A stretch of 64,000 nucleotides of DNA from Pseudolabrys taiwanensis (GTDB lineage: Bacteria > Pseudomonadota > Alphaproteobacteria > Rhizobiales > Xanthobacteraceae): assembly GCF_003367395.1 (NCBI RefSeq), contig NZ_CP031417.1, positions 868,001 through 932,000 of the forward strand, written 5' to 3'. This document shows, in pieces, positions 52,766-61,456 of this stretch; the stretch's first letter is position 1; each line of letters begins with the position of its first letter. The position numbers and the translations under genes were made by a program. The notes under the pieces are model-generated. The model saw only the letters and a program-made list of their open reading frames with translations, had not been told where the DNA came from and ran no database searches.

Positions 52766-54202
52766 ATGGCGTTCCTTAATCGTAGCTTGTGGATGGGGGG
52801 TGTTGCGGGGACTGCGCTAATGTGCGCGCTAGCTCCGCTCTCGACGGTTCCGGCCCTGGCGGAGACGCTCGATTCGGCCCTCATTCTTGCGTACCAGAAC
52901 AATCCGAGTCTCAATTCACAGCGAGCGGGCGTACGTGCCACGGACGAAAACGTGCCACAGGCGCTCGCCGGCTATCGGCCCCGTATCACCGTCACGGCGG
53001 CCGGCGGCGAACAGTCGAGTTCGTCGACGAGCAAGTCACCTTCGACCGTCTCGCCGAATCTGCCGTCCACCTATGCGACACTGAGCGGCTACAATTCGCC
53101 GGTGTCGGTCGGCGCGACGATCACCCAGACGATATTCAACGGGTTCCAGACGGCTAACCGCACGCGCCAAGCCGAGGCGCAGGTGCTGTCTGCGCGCGCC
53201 ACATTGTATGCGAGCACGCAGACTGTGCTGCTGAACGCCGTCACGGCCTACATGAACGTGCTGCGTGACGGCGCCATTCTCGATCTGCAGAAGCGCAACG
53301 TCGAAGTGCTGCAGGAGCAACTGCGGCAGACGCGTGACCGCTTCAATGTCGGTGAGGTGACGCGAACCGACGTCGCGCAGGCTGAATCGAGCCTCGCTAC
53401 CGGCCGCTCGCAGGTGCTGGTCGCACAGGCGAACTACACGGCTTCGGTCGCGACTTATCGCCAGGTCATCGGCGTTCAGCCTAACAAGCTATCGGCCGGT
53501 ACGCCCGTCGATCGCTTCTCACCGGGCACCGTCGATCAGGCGGTTTCGCTCGGCACGGGCAGCCATCCGTCCATCGCGGCCGCGCAATACAACGTCGATG
53601 TCGCGCTACAGGCCGTGAAGGTCGCGGAGGGCGCCCTCTATCCGACCTTGTCGGTGCAGGGTTCGTTCCAGAAAAATTGGCTGAGCCAGCAATCTCTCTC
53701 GATCATGGAGAGTTACAACGCGTCGGTGCTCGGCACGCTCAGCGTGCCGATCTATCAAGGCGGCGCCGAGTATTCGGCGATTCGTCAGGCGAAGGAGACG
53801 CTCGGTCAGCGCCGGCTCGATCTCGACACGACGCGCGATTCGGTGCGGCAGAGCATTCTAGCCGCTTGGGGTCAGCTCGAGGCGGCGAAGGCGAACATCG
53901 AAGCGACTCAAGCTTCGGTGCAGGCCTCCGAGATCGCGCTCAACGGCGTGCGCGAAGAAGCGCGCGTCGGTCAGCGCACCACGTTCGACGTGTTGACGGC
54001 GCAGCAGACGCTGGTCAACGCGCGCGTGTCGCTTGTCACGGCGCAGCGCGACCGCGTGGTCGCGTCCTACACGTTGCTGTCGGCTGTCGGCAAACTGGTG
54101 CCGGAAGTGCTCGGCCTGCGCGTGCCTGTGTATCAGGCGCAGGTCCATTACGAGCAGGTGCGTGACAGCTGGGCCGGCGTGCGCACGCCCGACGGACGTT
54201 AA
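52766..54202 (+). CDS. tolC: TolC-family outer-membrane channel protein
   Basis: The 478-residue protein has a signal peptide (MAFLNRSLWMGGVAGTALMC, then cleavage near LAETL) and two repeats of the outer-membrane efflux protein domain: LDSALILAYQNNPSLNSQRA starts the first and the second begins around HPSIAAAQYNVDVALQAVK. Long helices with heptad-like spacing (LQKRNVEVLQEQLRQTRDRF; QSILAAWGQLEAAKANIEAT) form the periplasmic tunnel. It links inner-membrane pumps or type I secretion to the outside; no pump gene is adjacent. A strong hairpin follows the stop. Confidence 0.93.
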   Translation: MAFLNRSLWMGGVAGTALMCALAPLSTVPALAETLDSALILAYQNNPSLNSQRAGVRATDENVPQALAGYRPRITVTAAGGEQSSSSTSKSPSTVSPNLPSTYATLSGYNSPVSVGATITQTIFNGFQTANRTRQAEAQVLSARATLYASTQTVLLNAVTAYMNVLRDGAILDLQKRNVEVLQEQLRQTRDRFNVGEVTRTDVAQAESSLATGRSQVLVAQANYTASVATYRQVIGVQPNKLSAGTPVDRFSPGTVDQAVSLGTGSHPSIAAAQYNVDVALQAVKVAEGALYPTLSVQGSFQKNWLSQQSLSIMESYNASVLGTLSVPIYQGGAEYSAIRQAKETLGQRRLDLDTTRDSVRQSILAAWGQLEAAKANIEATQASVQASEIALNGVREEARVGQRTTFDVLTAQQTLVNARVSLVTAQRDRVVASYTLLSAVGKLVPEVLGLRVPVYQAQVHYEQVRDSWAGVRTPDGR

Positions 54203-54204
54203 GC

Positions 54205-54239
54205 GACATAAGGCGGCCGTCACACGGCCGCCTTATGTC
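54205..54239. terminator. Stable hairpin after tolC
   Basis: A perfect 15-bp stem (54205-54219 with 54225-54239) and 5-base loop lie two bases after the stop. There is no clear T-run, so it may act as an RNA-stabilising hairpin as much as a terminator. Confidence 0.7.
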
Positions 54240-54402
54240 CACAATTCTTGCAACGAAATCGCTGGTTCGTCTGCCCAAGTCAGCTGCGTCTGGCGTATAA
54301 AAGGGTAGTGGCGACGATTCGCTTTGAGGCCTGTCAGGCTTCTCGCGTCGGCGCGCGAGACTGGCTTGCATTCAGCAAAATTTGCGTTCGGGAAACTCAG
54401 GA

Positions 54403-55116
54403 ATGACGCAACCGGCGAAGGCACAAGAGCCATCGATGGAGGAGATTCTGGCCTCCATCCGGCGCATCATTGCCGACGACGACGCGAGCAAGAATCCCAA
54501 GCCGCCGGAGCCGCCGAAGATGGCGCCGCCGCCGCCGCCCGTTCAGGCTGTGCCGCCGCGCCCGACACCTGCGCCGCCGGCCCCGCGTGCGCCGTCCGCG
54601 CCACCTGCGGCGAACAAGCAGGAAGACATCGACGCAATGCTTGCGGATCTCGATGCGCCGCCGAAAGTCGCGCCGCGGCCCGTTATGCAGCCGGCACCCG
54701 CGCCGCAGCCGACGCGGCCGGCCGCGGACGTTCTCGACCTGACCGAGGCGATGGCACAGGCGCTCGCGTCGCCGCAGCCTGCGTCGCCGAGCTTCCGGAC
54801 CATCGACGGTGCGTCGGACGTGGTGTTCAGCGACCGCGCTGCCGAGCCGCAGCCGATGCGCACGCCCGAGCCGCCGCGCGTGGCGACGCCGCCGGTCTAT
54901 GACCAGGGCCTCATTTCAAATGCGACCGTCGCCGCGGTCGACAACGCGTTCAATTCGCTCGCGCATACGGTGCTCGGCAGCAACGCCCGTACCCTTGAGG
55001 ATCTCGTCAAGGAGATGCTGCGGCCGCTGTTGAAGTCGTGGCTTGACGACAACCTGCCGGGCCTCGTCGAACGGATCGTGCGCGCCGAGATCGAGCGCGT
55101 CTCGCGCGGTCGCTAA
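54403..55116 (+). CDS. popZ: Polar organising protein PopZ
   Basis: The 237-residue protein has the PopZ design: a conserved N-terminal helix EPSMEEILASIRRIIADDD, a long Pro/Ala-rich disordered middle (KPPEPPKMAPPPPPV and following), and the conserved C-terminus LEDLVKEMLRPLLKSWLDDN plus LPGLVERIVRAEIERVSRGR. PopZ self-assembles at the cell pole, anchors the chromosome via ParB and recruits cell-cycle regulators. The start at MTQPAKAQEPSM is used. It lies between tolC and the convergent MFS gene; in alphaproteobacteria popZ is often upstream of valS, which here follows the MFS gene. Confidence 0.95.
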   Translation: MTQPAKAQEPSMEEILASIRRIIADDDASKNPKPPEPPKMAPPPPPVQAVPPRPTPAPPAPRAPSAPPAANKQEDIDAMLADLDAPPKVAPRPVMQPAPAPQPTRPAADVLDLTEAMAQALASPQPASPSFRTIDGASDVVFSDRAAEPQPMRTPEPPRVATPPVYDQGLISNATVAAVDNAFNSLAHTVLGSNARTLEDLVKEMLRPLLKSWLDDNLPGLVERIVRAEIERVSRGR

Positions 55117-55144
55117 GCGGCTCTCACGACAATCCATTGAGGCG

Positions 55145-55166
55145 GAAGCCGGACAGGTCCGGCTTC
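55145..55166. terminator. Hairpin between convergent popZ and MFS genes
   Basis: A perfect 9-bp stem GAAGCCGGA/TCCGGCTTC with a 4-base loop lies between the two stop codons. Its symmetry suits a bidirectional terminator, though T-runs are poor. Confidence 0.6.
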
Positions 55167-55181
55167 TCGCGGTCGGCCGGC

Positions 55182-56381
55182 TCAGGCCGGCAGCGCCTGC
55201 CGTTGCTTGATGCGATGGCCGCACCACAGACCGAGCGCGAGCAGCGCGATGGATGCGCTCGCGAACACTGGCACCGCGCCGTGACGGTCGAACACGACGG
55301 CTCCCGCGGCGACGCCGGCCGTCTGTCCAAGATAGAGCGCCGATGAGAATGCGCCGAGCGCGGTGCCCCGCGCTTCCGGCGTCATCTGCGTCGCGTTGGT
55401 CTGCAAGGTGTTGTGCAACATGTAGAAGCCGAAGCCGATCGCGACCGTGGCGAATGGCGCGACCCAGGGGGTGGGCATGACAGCCAGCGCCGCGAAAGCG
55501 ACAGCCGCCAGCGCGCCGCCGCCGGTGGCCAATCCCGCTTGTCCGAGCCGGCTGACCAGCGAGCGCACGAAGAAGCTGTACATGAGGCCGCCGACAGCGA
55601 AGAAGCCGACGGACAAGCCGACCAATGTGAAGCTCACACCGAAGCGCAGATGCAAGTCGGCGCCGACGAAGGTGAAGGCGCCGAACATCATGCCGAACTC
55701 GATGAAGCCCATCACGATCACGACGCGGGCCCAAGGCGAGCGCAGTACGGTCGCGTAGCTGGCGATGAAGCCCTGTCGACGCGAGTCATGCGACTTCTCG
55801 CGGGTCAGCGGGTTGCGCCAGAGCTCGACATAGAGGCCGACGGTCGCCACCGCGAGCATGGCGGCGAGCAGGAAGAAGACATTGCGCCATCCGAAAAGAT
55901 CGCCGAGCACGCCGCCGGCCGCCTGACCGAACAACTGGCCGCCGATCTGTCCGGACAGAAACGAACCAATGACTTGCTGGCGTCGTTCGTAGGGAATGAC
56001 GTCGCCGACGAAGGCGAGCGCGAGCGGGATGATCCAGCCGGTGGCGAGGCCGCTGCCGAGACGCGCCGCGACGAGCATGGGCAGCGAGGAGGCGAGGCCG
56101 CAGGCGAGAACCATGATGGTCGCGAAGGTGGCGGCGATCGCCGTGCAGCGGTACTTGCCGAAGCGGTCGCTGACCGGGCCGGCGACGAGCTGCGCCGAGC
56201 CGTGCGCCAGCAGATACAGCGTGACGATGATCGAGGTGGCGCCGACGGTGACGTTCAGATCGGCGGCGATCTGCGGCAGCAGGGAATCGGTGACGCGCAC
56301 CATGGCCTGGGCGGCAAAGGCGGCGATGGCGAGCAGCAAGATGGCGCTGGTGGCGCTACCGCGGGAGGTGGTTTCCGGCAC
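55182..56381 (-). CDS. MFS transporter (drug-efflux type)
   Basis: The 399-residue protein has about 12 membrane helices and the MFS motif A-like loop GPVSDRFGKYRCTAIAATF between helices 2 and 3. A run of GSGLATGWIIPLALAFVGDVIP in helix 5 fits the DHA1 drug:H+ antiporter group. The exact start is uncertain: a GTG at 56381 with an AGAG site is used, while a TTG at 56423 would add 14 residues from inside a hairpin. A 26-bp perfect palindrome lies about 75 bases upstream, which suggests control by a dedicated repressor. It converges on popZ. Confidence 0.87.
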   Translation of the reverse strand: MPETTSRGSATSAILLLAIAAFAAQAMVRVTDSLLPQIAADLNVTVGATSIIVTLYLLAHGSAQLVAGPVSDRFGKYRCTAIAATFATIMVLACGLASSLPMLVAARLGSGLATGWIIPLALAFVGDVIPYERRQQVIGSFLSGQIGGQLFGQAAGGVLGDLFGWRNVFFLLAAMLAVATVGLYVELWRNPLTREKSHDSRRQGFIASYATVLRSPWARVVIVMGFIEFGMMFGAFTFVGADLHLRFGVSFTLVGLSVGFFAVGGLMYSFFVRSLVSRLGQAGLATGGGALAAVAFAALAVMPTPWVAPFATVAIGFGFYMLHNTLQTNATQMTPEARGTALGAFSSALYLGQTAGVAAGAVVFDRHGAVPVFASASIALLALGLWCGHRIKQRQALPA

Positions 56382-56453
56382 AAGTTGACTCTTTTCATCG
56401 TCGCGGGCTTTGTAGCCCGCCAAACCGGGATTTCAACCGCTGGTTCTCGCGCG

Positions 56454-56479
56454 CAGACATCGGGTATACCCGATGTCTG
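56454..56479. promoter_or_regulatory. 26-bp perfect palindrome, candidate operator
   Basis: The half-site CAGACATCGGGTA is followed immediately by its exact reverse complement. It lies in the region between the divergent MFS exporter and valS, where the MFS promoter is expected. Long perfect palindromes of this sort are typical of TetR- or similar dimer sites. Confidence 0.6.
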
Positions 56480-56564
56480 CCACATTAACTGCGCAAGTCA
56501 GCTATTGCTGGTTTGCGCGGGGACCCAGGGCAGAAATTCCGCAGCGTTGCGATCTTGATGCTGG

Positions 56565-56584
56565 ATTCCCGCTTGCGCGGGAAT
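56565..56584. repeat. Short intergenic hairpin repeat
   Basis: ATTCCCGC-TTGC-GCGGGAAT is a perfect 8-bp stem. Identical-looking hairpins are scattered between genes in Bradyrhizobium relatives. It lies 60 bases before valS. Confidence 0.65.
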
Positions 56585-56645
56585 GAGCGGAGTGGGTTGC
56601 AGAGCAGATCGTATCCTTGAGCGCGCGAAGTCAAGCAAGACCATA

Positions 56646-59510
56646 ATGATCGAAAAAACCTACCAGCCCTCGGAAGTTGAGGGCCGCATTTACCAGGCAT
56701 GGGAACAGGCGGGTGCGTTCAAGGCGGGCCGGCCGGAGCGTGCTCAGGCCGCAACATACTCTATCGTCATTCCGCCGCCGAACGTCACCGGCTCGCTGCA
56801 TATGGGCCATGCGCTCAACAACACGCTGCAGGACATCCTCGTCCGCTTCGAGCGCATGCGCGGCAAGGACGTGCTTTGGCAGCCGGGCACCGACCATGCC
56901 GGCATCGCGACGCAGATGGTGGTCGAGCGGCAGATGATGGAGCGGCAGGAGCCGTCGCGCCGCGAGATCGGCCGCGACAAGTTCCTGGAGAAGGTGTGGG
57001 CCTGGAAGGCCGAGTCGGGCGGCACCATCGTCAACCAGCTCAAGCGGCTCGGCGCCTCGTGCGACTGGTCTCGCGAGCGCTTCACCATGGACGAGGGGCT
57101 GTCCAAGGCCGTTCTTAAAGTTTTCGTGGAGCTTTATCGCGAAGGGCTCATCTACAAGGACAAGCGGCTGGTCAACTGGGACCCGAAGCTGCTGACCGCC
57201 ATCTCCGATCTCGAGGTGATGCCGGTCGAGACCAAGGGCAACCTTTGGCACCTGCGCTATCCGATCGAGGGCAAGACCTTCAATCCGGAAGACCCATCGA
57301 CCTTCATCGTGGTCGCGACGACGCGGCCCGAGACGATGCTGGGCGACACGGCCGTTGCGGTGCATCCGGACGACGAACGTTACAAGGCGCTGATCGGCAA
57401 GCACGTGATCCTGCCTTTGGTCGGTCGCAAGATACCAATCGTCGGCGATGAATATTCCGATCCGGAGAAGGGCTCCGGTGCGGTGAAGATCACGCCGGCG
57501 CACGACTTCAACGACTTCGAAGTCGGCAAGCGGCACGGGCTGCCGCAGATCAACGTCCTGACCATCGAAGCGAAGATCACCTTCGCCGACGAGGCTTTCA
57601 ACGCGGCCGGCGAAACGTCGGCGGATTTCGCCGAGACGAAGAAGCTCGAAGGCCTCGACCGCTTTGCCGCCCGCAAGGCGATCGTCGCGCGGCTGGAGGA
57701 GATGGGGCTGGTCGCGAAGATCGAGCCGCATGGCCACGTCGTGCCGCACGGCGACCGCTCGAACGTCGTCATCGAGCCGTTCCTGACCGACCAGTGGTAC
57801 GTCAACGCTGCGGAGCTGGCGAAGCCGGCCATCGCCATGGTGCGCGAGGGCAAGACGACCTTCGTGCCGAAGAACTGGGAAGCGACCTATTTCAACTGGA
57901 TGGAAAATATCCAGCCGTGGTGCATCTCGCGGCAGCTCTGGTGGGGCCATCAGATCCCGGCCTGGTATGGGCCGGATGGCAAAATATTCGTTGCGGAGTC
58001 CGAGGGCGAGGCTCTGCAAGCTGCGACCCAGCATTACGGATGCCGAGCGATCATTCAGCCGAAGGCAGATCTGTCGTCGGTCGAAACGACAAGTGAATTT
58101 GTTCATCCATATCTAGCGCAGACGGACGCAATAAAAAGGAACAGGCCGCTAAGTGAGGTCTGGATTCGGCGCGACGAGGACGTCCTCGACACTTGGTTCT
58201 CCTCGGCGCTGTGGCCGTTCTCGACGCTGGGCTGGCCCGAGAAGACGCGCGAGCTCGCGCGCTTCTATCCGACGTCGACGCTCGTCACCGGCTTCGACAT
58301 TATCTTCTTCTGGGTCGCCCGCATGATGATGATGGGTCTGCACTTCATGAAGAAGGAACGCCCAGACGCACCGGCCGACGAGATCGTGCCGTTCAAGGAC
58401 GTCTACATCCATCGCCTGGTGCGCGACGCCTCCGGCGCCAAGATGTCGAAGTCGAAGGGCAACGTCGTCGATCCGCTCGGCATCATCGACCAGTTCGGCG
58501 CTGACGCGCTGCGCTTCACGCTGGCGCGCAACGTCGCGCCGAGCCACGACATCAGGCTCGGCCCGCAGGACGTCGAGAACAACCGCAACTTCGCGACCAA
58601 GCTTTGGAATGCGGCGCGCTTCGTCGAGTTCAACGGCGCCAAGCGCGTCGAGGGTTTCGATCCGAAGTCGGCCAAGGAAGCGCTCAACCGCTGGATCGCG
58701 CACGAGACGCAAAAAGCCGCGGCCGAAATCACGCAAGCGCTCGAAGTGTATGCCTTCGCCGACGCGGCCGGCGCCGCCTATCGTTTCGTCTGGAACGTCT
58801 ATTGCGATTGGTACGTCGAGCTGTCGAAGCCGTTGCTGACGGGGCCGGACGGACCGGCCAAGGACGAGACCCGCGCGACGGCGGCCTGGGCGCTGGACGA
58901 AATCCTTAAGCTGCTGCACCCATTCATGCCATTTATCACCGAAGAACTCTGGGCGGTGACGGCGGAAGAGGGGCCGAAGCGCCAAGCGGTGCTCGCTCTG
59001 TCCGATTGGCCAGCGCTCGAAGGCCTCGCCGACGATAAGGCCGAGGCCGAGATTGGCTGGGTGATCGACCTGATCACCGCCATCCGGTCGATCCGGGCCG
59101 AGATGAACATCAACGTCAACATTCCGATCGTGCTGGCGGGTGCGTCCGTCGAGACCCAGGCGCGCGCGGAGCGCTGGGCCGAGTTCATCAAGCGCCTTGC
59201 GCGCGTGTCTGAGATCTCGTCGTCGGCGACCGCGCCGGAGGGCTCGGTGCAGCTCGTCGTGCGCGGTGAAGTCGCCGCGCTGCCGCTCAAGGGCGTGATC
59301 GATCTCGGCGCCGAACGCGCGCGGCTTGCCAAGGAGATGCAGAAGGCGGAAGCCGACATCGCGCGCTCCGACAACAAGCTCAACAATCCGAACTTCGTCG
59401 CCCGCGCGGCGGAGGAGGTTGTCGAGGAAGAGAAGGAAAAGCGCGACGAGGCGGTCGCCCGCAAGGCCAAGATCGCCGAAGCGCTGGAGCGGCTTAAGGG
59501 AGCGGAGTAG
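56646..59510 (+). CDS. valS: Valine-tRNA ligase
   Basis: The 954-residue enzyme has the class Ia signature HMGH (52-55, within VTGSLHMGHALNN) and KMSKS (599-603), an editing domain between them and a C-terminal coiled-coil tRNA arm (ERARLAKEMQKAEADIARSD and the charged helix that ends the protein). It charges tRNA-Val. The length is normal. MIEKTYQPSE is the start. Codons in 57976-58160 include ATA, AGG and CTA that are almost absent from neighbouring genes, so this part may have a different history. Repeats follow the stop directly. Confidence 0.96.
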   Translation: MIEKTYQPSEVEGRIYQAWEQAGAFKAGRPERAQAATYSIVIPPPNVTGSLHMGHALNNTLQDILVRFERMRGKDVLWQPGTDHAGIATQMVVERQMMERQEPSRREIGRDKFLEKVWAWKAESGGTIVNQLKRLGASCDWSRERFTMDEGLSKAVLKVFVELYREGLIYKDKRLVNWDPKLLTAISDLEVMPVETKGNLWHLRYPIEGKTFNPEDPSTFIVVATTRPETMLGDTAVAVHPDDERYKALIGKHVILPLVGRKIPIVGDEYSDPEKGSGAVKITPAHDFNDFEVGKRHGLPQINVLTIEAKITFADEAFNAAGETSADFAETKKLEGLDRFAARKAIVARLEEMGLVAKIEPHGHVVPHGDRSNVVIEPFLTDQWYVNAAELAKPAIAMVREGKTTFVPKNWEATYFNWMENIQPWCISRQLWWGHQIPAWYGPDGKIFVAESEGEALQAATQHYGCRAIIQPKADLSSVETTSEFVHPYLAQTDAIKRNRPLSEVWIRRDEDVLDTWFSSALWPFSTLGWPEKTRELARFYPTSTLVTGFDIIFFWVARMMMMGLHFMKKERPDAPADEIVPFKDVYIHRLVRDASGAKMSKSKGNVVDPLGIIDQFGADALRFTLARNVAPSHDIRLGPQDVENNRNFATKLWNAARFVEFNGAKRVEGFDPKSAKEALNRWIAHETQKAAAEITQALEVYAFADAAGAAYRFVWNVYCDWYVELSKPLLTGPDGPAKDETRATAAWALDEILKLLHPFMPFITEELWAVTAEEGPKRQAVLALSDWPALEGLADDKAEAEIGWVIDLITAIRSIRAEMNINVNIPIVLAGASVETQARAERWAEFIKRLARVSEISSSATAPEGSVQLVVRGEVAALPLKGVIDLGAERARLAKEMQKAEADIARSDNKLNNPNFVARAAEEVVEEEKEKRDEAVARKAKIAEALERLKGAE

Positions 59511-59514
59511 AGCC

Positions 59515-59667
59515 GTCACCCTGAGGTGCGCGGCGAAGCCGCGCCTCGAAGGGCGACGGCTACTGATGTCGAGTTTACCCGACATCAGCGCTTGAATTAA
59601 AGCAAGCCGGCTTGCGGTGGCTGTCATCCTTCGAGGCTCGCGCTGCGCGCTCGCACCTCAGGATGAC
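59515..59667. repeat. Paired inverted repeat elements upstream of the SDR gene
   Basis: Two related elements lie here in opposite orientation: 59515-59558 (GTCACCCTGAGG ... CTCGAAGGGCGAC) and 59623-59667 (GTCATCCTTCGAGG ... CCTCAGGATGAC). A further 9-bp hairpin CTGATGTCG/CGACATCAG lies between them. The same pair occurs again after the SDR gene at 60406-60503. Confidence 0.85.
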
Positions 59668-59691
59668 GGACGGAGGAGGAGGTGTGTTCCG

Positions 59692-60402
59692 ATGAACGTC
59701 TTTCTCGCCGGTGCCGGTGGCGTCATCGGCCGTTCGCTGACGCCGCTCCTGGTTAAAGCCGGCCATAACGTCATTGGCACCACGCGTTCGGCTGAGAGGG
59801 CCGACGCGGTCGCCGCGCTTGGCGCGACGCCGGCGGTGGTTGACGTGTTCGACGCGCAGGCGCTCAAAGCGGCGGTGATGGCGGCCCGGCCGGACGTCGT
59901 TATTCACCAGCTCACCGATCTCGCTTTCGCGCCGGGGACGCCGCAATACGCCGAGGGTCTCAGGCGCAATGCGCGCCTGCGCATCGAGGGCACGCGCAAT
60001 CTCGCAGCGGCGGCACAGGCCGCCGGCGTGCGCCGGCTGATCGCGCAGAGCATCGCCTTCATCTACAAGCCGGCGCCGGGCCTGCGCATCGAAGGCGATC
60101 CGCTGAACGACGATCCGGCGATGGCGCCGACCGTCGAGGCCGTGCGCGTGCTTGAGGACACCGTGCTGGCAATGCCCGAGGGCGTCGTGTTGCGCTATGG
60201 CTTGCTCTACGGGCCCGGCACCTGGTCGCCCGACAAGCCGCTCAAACCACCGGCGGTCCATGTCGACGCTGCGGCGCAGGCGTGCCTTCTCGCGCTCACC
60301 AAGGGCAAGCCCGGCATCTACAACCTCGCCGAAGACGACGGTTACTGCTCGAGCGAAAAAGCCAAAAGCGATCTCGGATTCGACGCCCGTTTCAGAGCTT
60401 GA
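59692..60402 (+). CDS. NAD(P)-dependent epimerase/dehydratase (extended SDR)
   Basis: The 236-residue protein has a Rossmann fold starting MNVFLAGAGGVIGRSLTPLL with the glycine motif GxGGxxG, and later LIAQSIAFIYKP and a downstream VLRYGLLYGPGT. In place of the catalytic Tyr-x3-Lys it has IYKPAPG, so catalysis is uncertain. The usual length of extended SDRs is 300, so it is somewhat short. GGAGGAGGAGG stands before the ATG. The gene is flanked on both sides by a pair of inverted repeats; the substrate is unknown. Confidence 0.82.
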   Translation: MNVFLAGAGGVIGRSLTPLLVKAGHNVIGTTRSAERADAVAALGATPAVVDVFDAQALKAAVMAARPDVVIHQLTDLAFAPGTPQYAEGLRRNARLRIEGTRNLAAAAQAAGVRRLIAQSIAFIYKPAPGLRIEGDPLNDDPAMAPTVEAVRVLEDTVLAMPEGVVLRYGLLYGPGTWSPDKPLKPPAVHVDAAAQACLLALTKGKPGIYNLAEDDGYCSSEKAKSDLGFDARFRA

Positions 60403-60405
60403 TTC

Positions 60406-60503
60406 GTCACCCTGAGGTGCGAGCGCGTTAGCGCGAGCCTCGAAGGGCGACGGCCGCCATCCTTTGAGGCTCGTTCGCTTCGCTCTCTCGCACCTCAGGA
60501 TGA
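60406..60503. repeat. Paired inverted repeat elements downstream of the SDR gene
   Basis: Two elements of the same family as at 59515-59667: 60406-60451 (GTCACCCTGAGG ... CTCGAAGGGCGAC) and 60457-60503 (CCATCCTTTGAGG ... CCTCAGGATGAC). The second one supplies the last codons and stop of the neighbouring mpg gene. Confidence 0.85.
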
Positions 60504-61076
60504 CGGCCGAAACGGCTTGCTCAAGAACTTCGACCCCTTCAGCCCATAGCGCCACGGATGGTCGACCGCCTTGGTGATGCCGATGCGCGGTCCCGTGACG
60601 ATCGCCGGCTCCTCGGTGCGCGCGCGCAATTCGAACGGGGGCTTGTCGAGCGGGAGCCCGTTGTGCGCGATGGTGACGCCAAGCGCCTCGCACAGTTTGC
60701 CCGGGCCTGAGCAAAGGTCGCGTGCCTCGGTGAGCCCGCGTCTTCGGCGCATCGCCGCCAGGCCTTGCGTCGGCTCCAAGGCACGCACCAGGACGGCGCT
60801 GGCCGAGCCTTCTTCCTCACAGACGAAATTCAGGCACCAGTGGATGCCGTAGGACCGGTAGACGTAAAGAGAGCCGGGCGGTCCGAACATCACCGCGTTG
60901 CGTTCGGTCCTGCCGATGTACGAGTGCGCGGCGGGATCAGTGTGGTGATAGGCCTCGACCTCGACGACGGTGCCCCCGACGCCATCGACCAAAAGAGTCG
61001 CCCCGATCAGATCAGGTGCGACGTCGTGTACCGAGCGGGCAAAGAACGAGCGGCGAAGGCGAGGGGGCAGGGCCAT
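60495..61076 (-). CDS. mpg: DNA-3-methyladenine glycosylase (AAG/MPG type)
   Basis: The 193-residue enzyme matches the MPG/AAG family: [20 protein letters not shown] carries the catalytic glutamate, and [20 protein letters not shown] contains the intercalating tyrosine, with a C-terminal [12 protein letters not shown]. It removes alkylated bases such as 3-methyladenine in base-excision repair. MALPPRLRR is taken as start; an in-frame GTG at 61115 is an alternative. Its final codons (RPSS and stop) are formed by a repeat element. It is transcribed divergently from ilvD. Confidence 0.92.
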   Translation of the reverse strand: MALPPRLRRSFFARSVHDVAPDLIGATLLVDGVGGTVVEVEAYHHTDPAAHSYIGRTERNAVMFGPPGSLYVYRSYGIHWCLNFVCEEEGSASAVLVRALEPTQGLAAMRRRRGLTEARDLCSGPGKLCEALGVTIAHNGLPLDKPPFELRARTEEPAIVTGPRIGITKAVDHPWRYGLKGSKFLSKPFRPSS

Positions 61077-61456
61077 GCGGGTTTTGTTGCCGCGTTCTCG
61101 ACCGGGTGTCGACACCGGTCCGTCGTAATGTCCACCGACCTTACCGCTTGGTGGGAGTTGGCGTGCAGGCAGGCCTCTTGTTGCACTGCGAACGAGCGGT
61201 ATTTCTGTGTCTGGTCAGCAACACTTTAGAACATTTAAATGACGGCGCCGCATGTTGGCTGCTTGCGCCGCGATTTGGCCATACCCTTCAACGAGATCGA
61301 AGGACAGCCAACGGCGGCTCCTAACGCGGCCTAAGGCGACGGCACTCAACCACCGGTCACGCGGCCGCAACACCGCGGACAAGGTCCCGCCCGGGACCAG
61401 GGCGTGGGGGGCCGTGGAATTTGAAAGTGCATAGGGCGGGGGGCCCAAGTCGCGTG
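61077..61456. other. Intergenic region between divergent mpg and ilvD
   Basis: About 380 bases contain the two promoters. A near-perfect palindrome ACCG(G)GTGTC/GACACCGGT lies at 61101-61119 close to the mpg start and may be a regulator site, and a CATTTAAATG palindrome lies at 61232-61241. Short frames here are shadows. No terminator or RNA gene was recognised. Confidence 0.5.
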
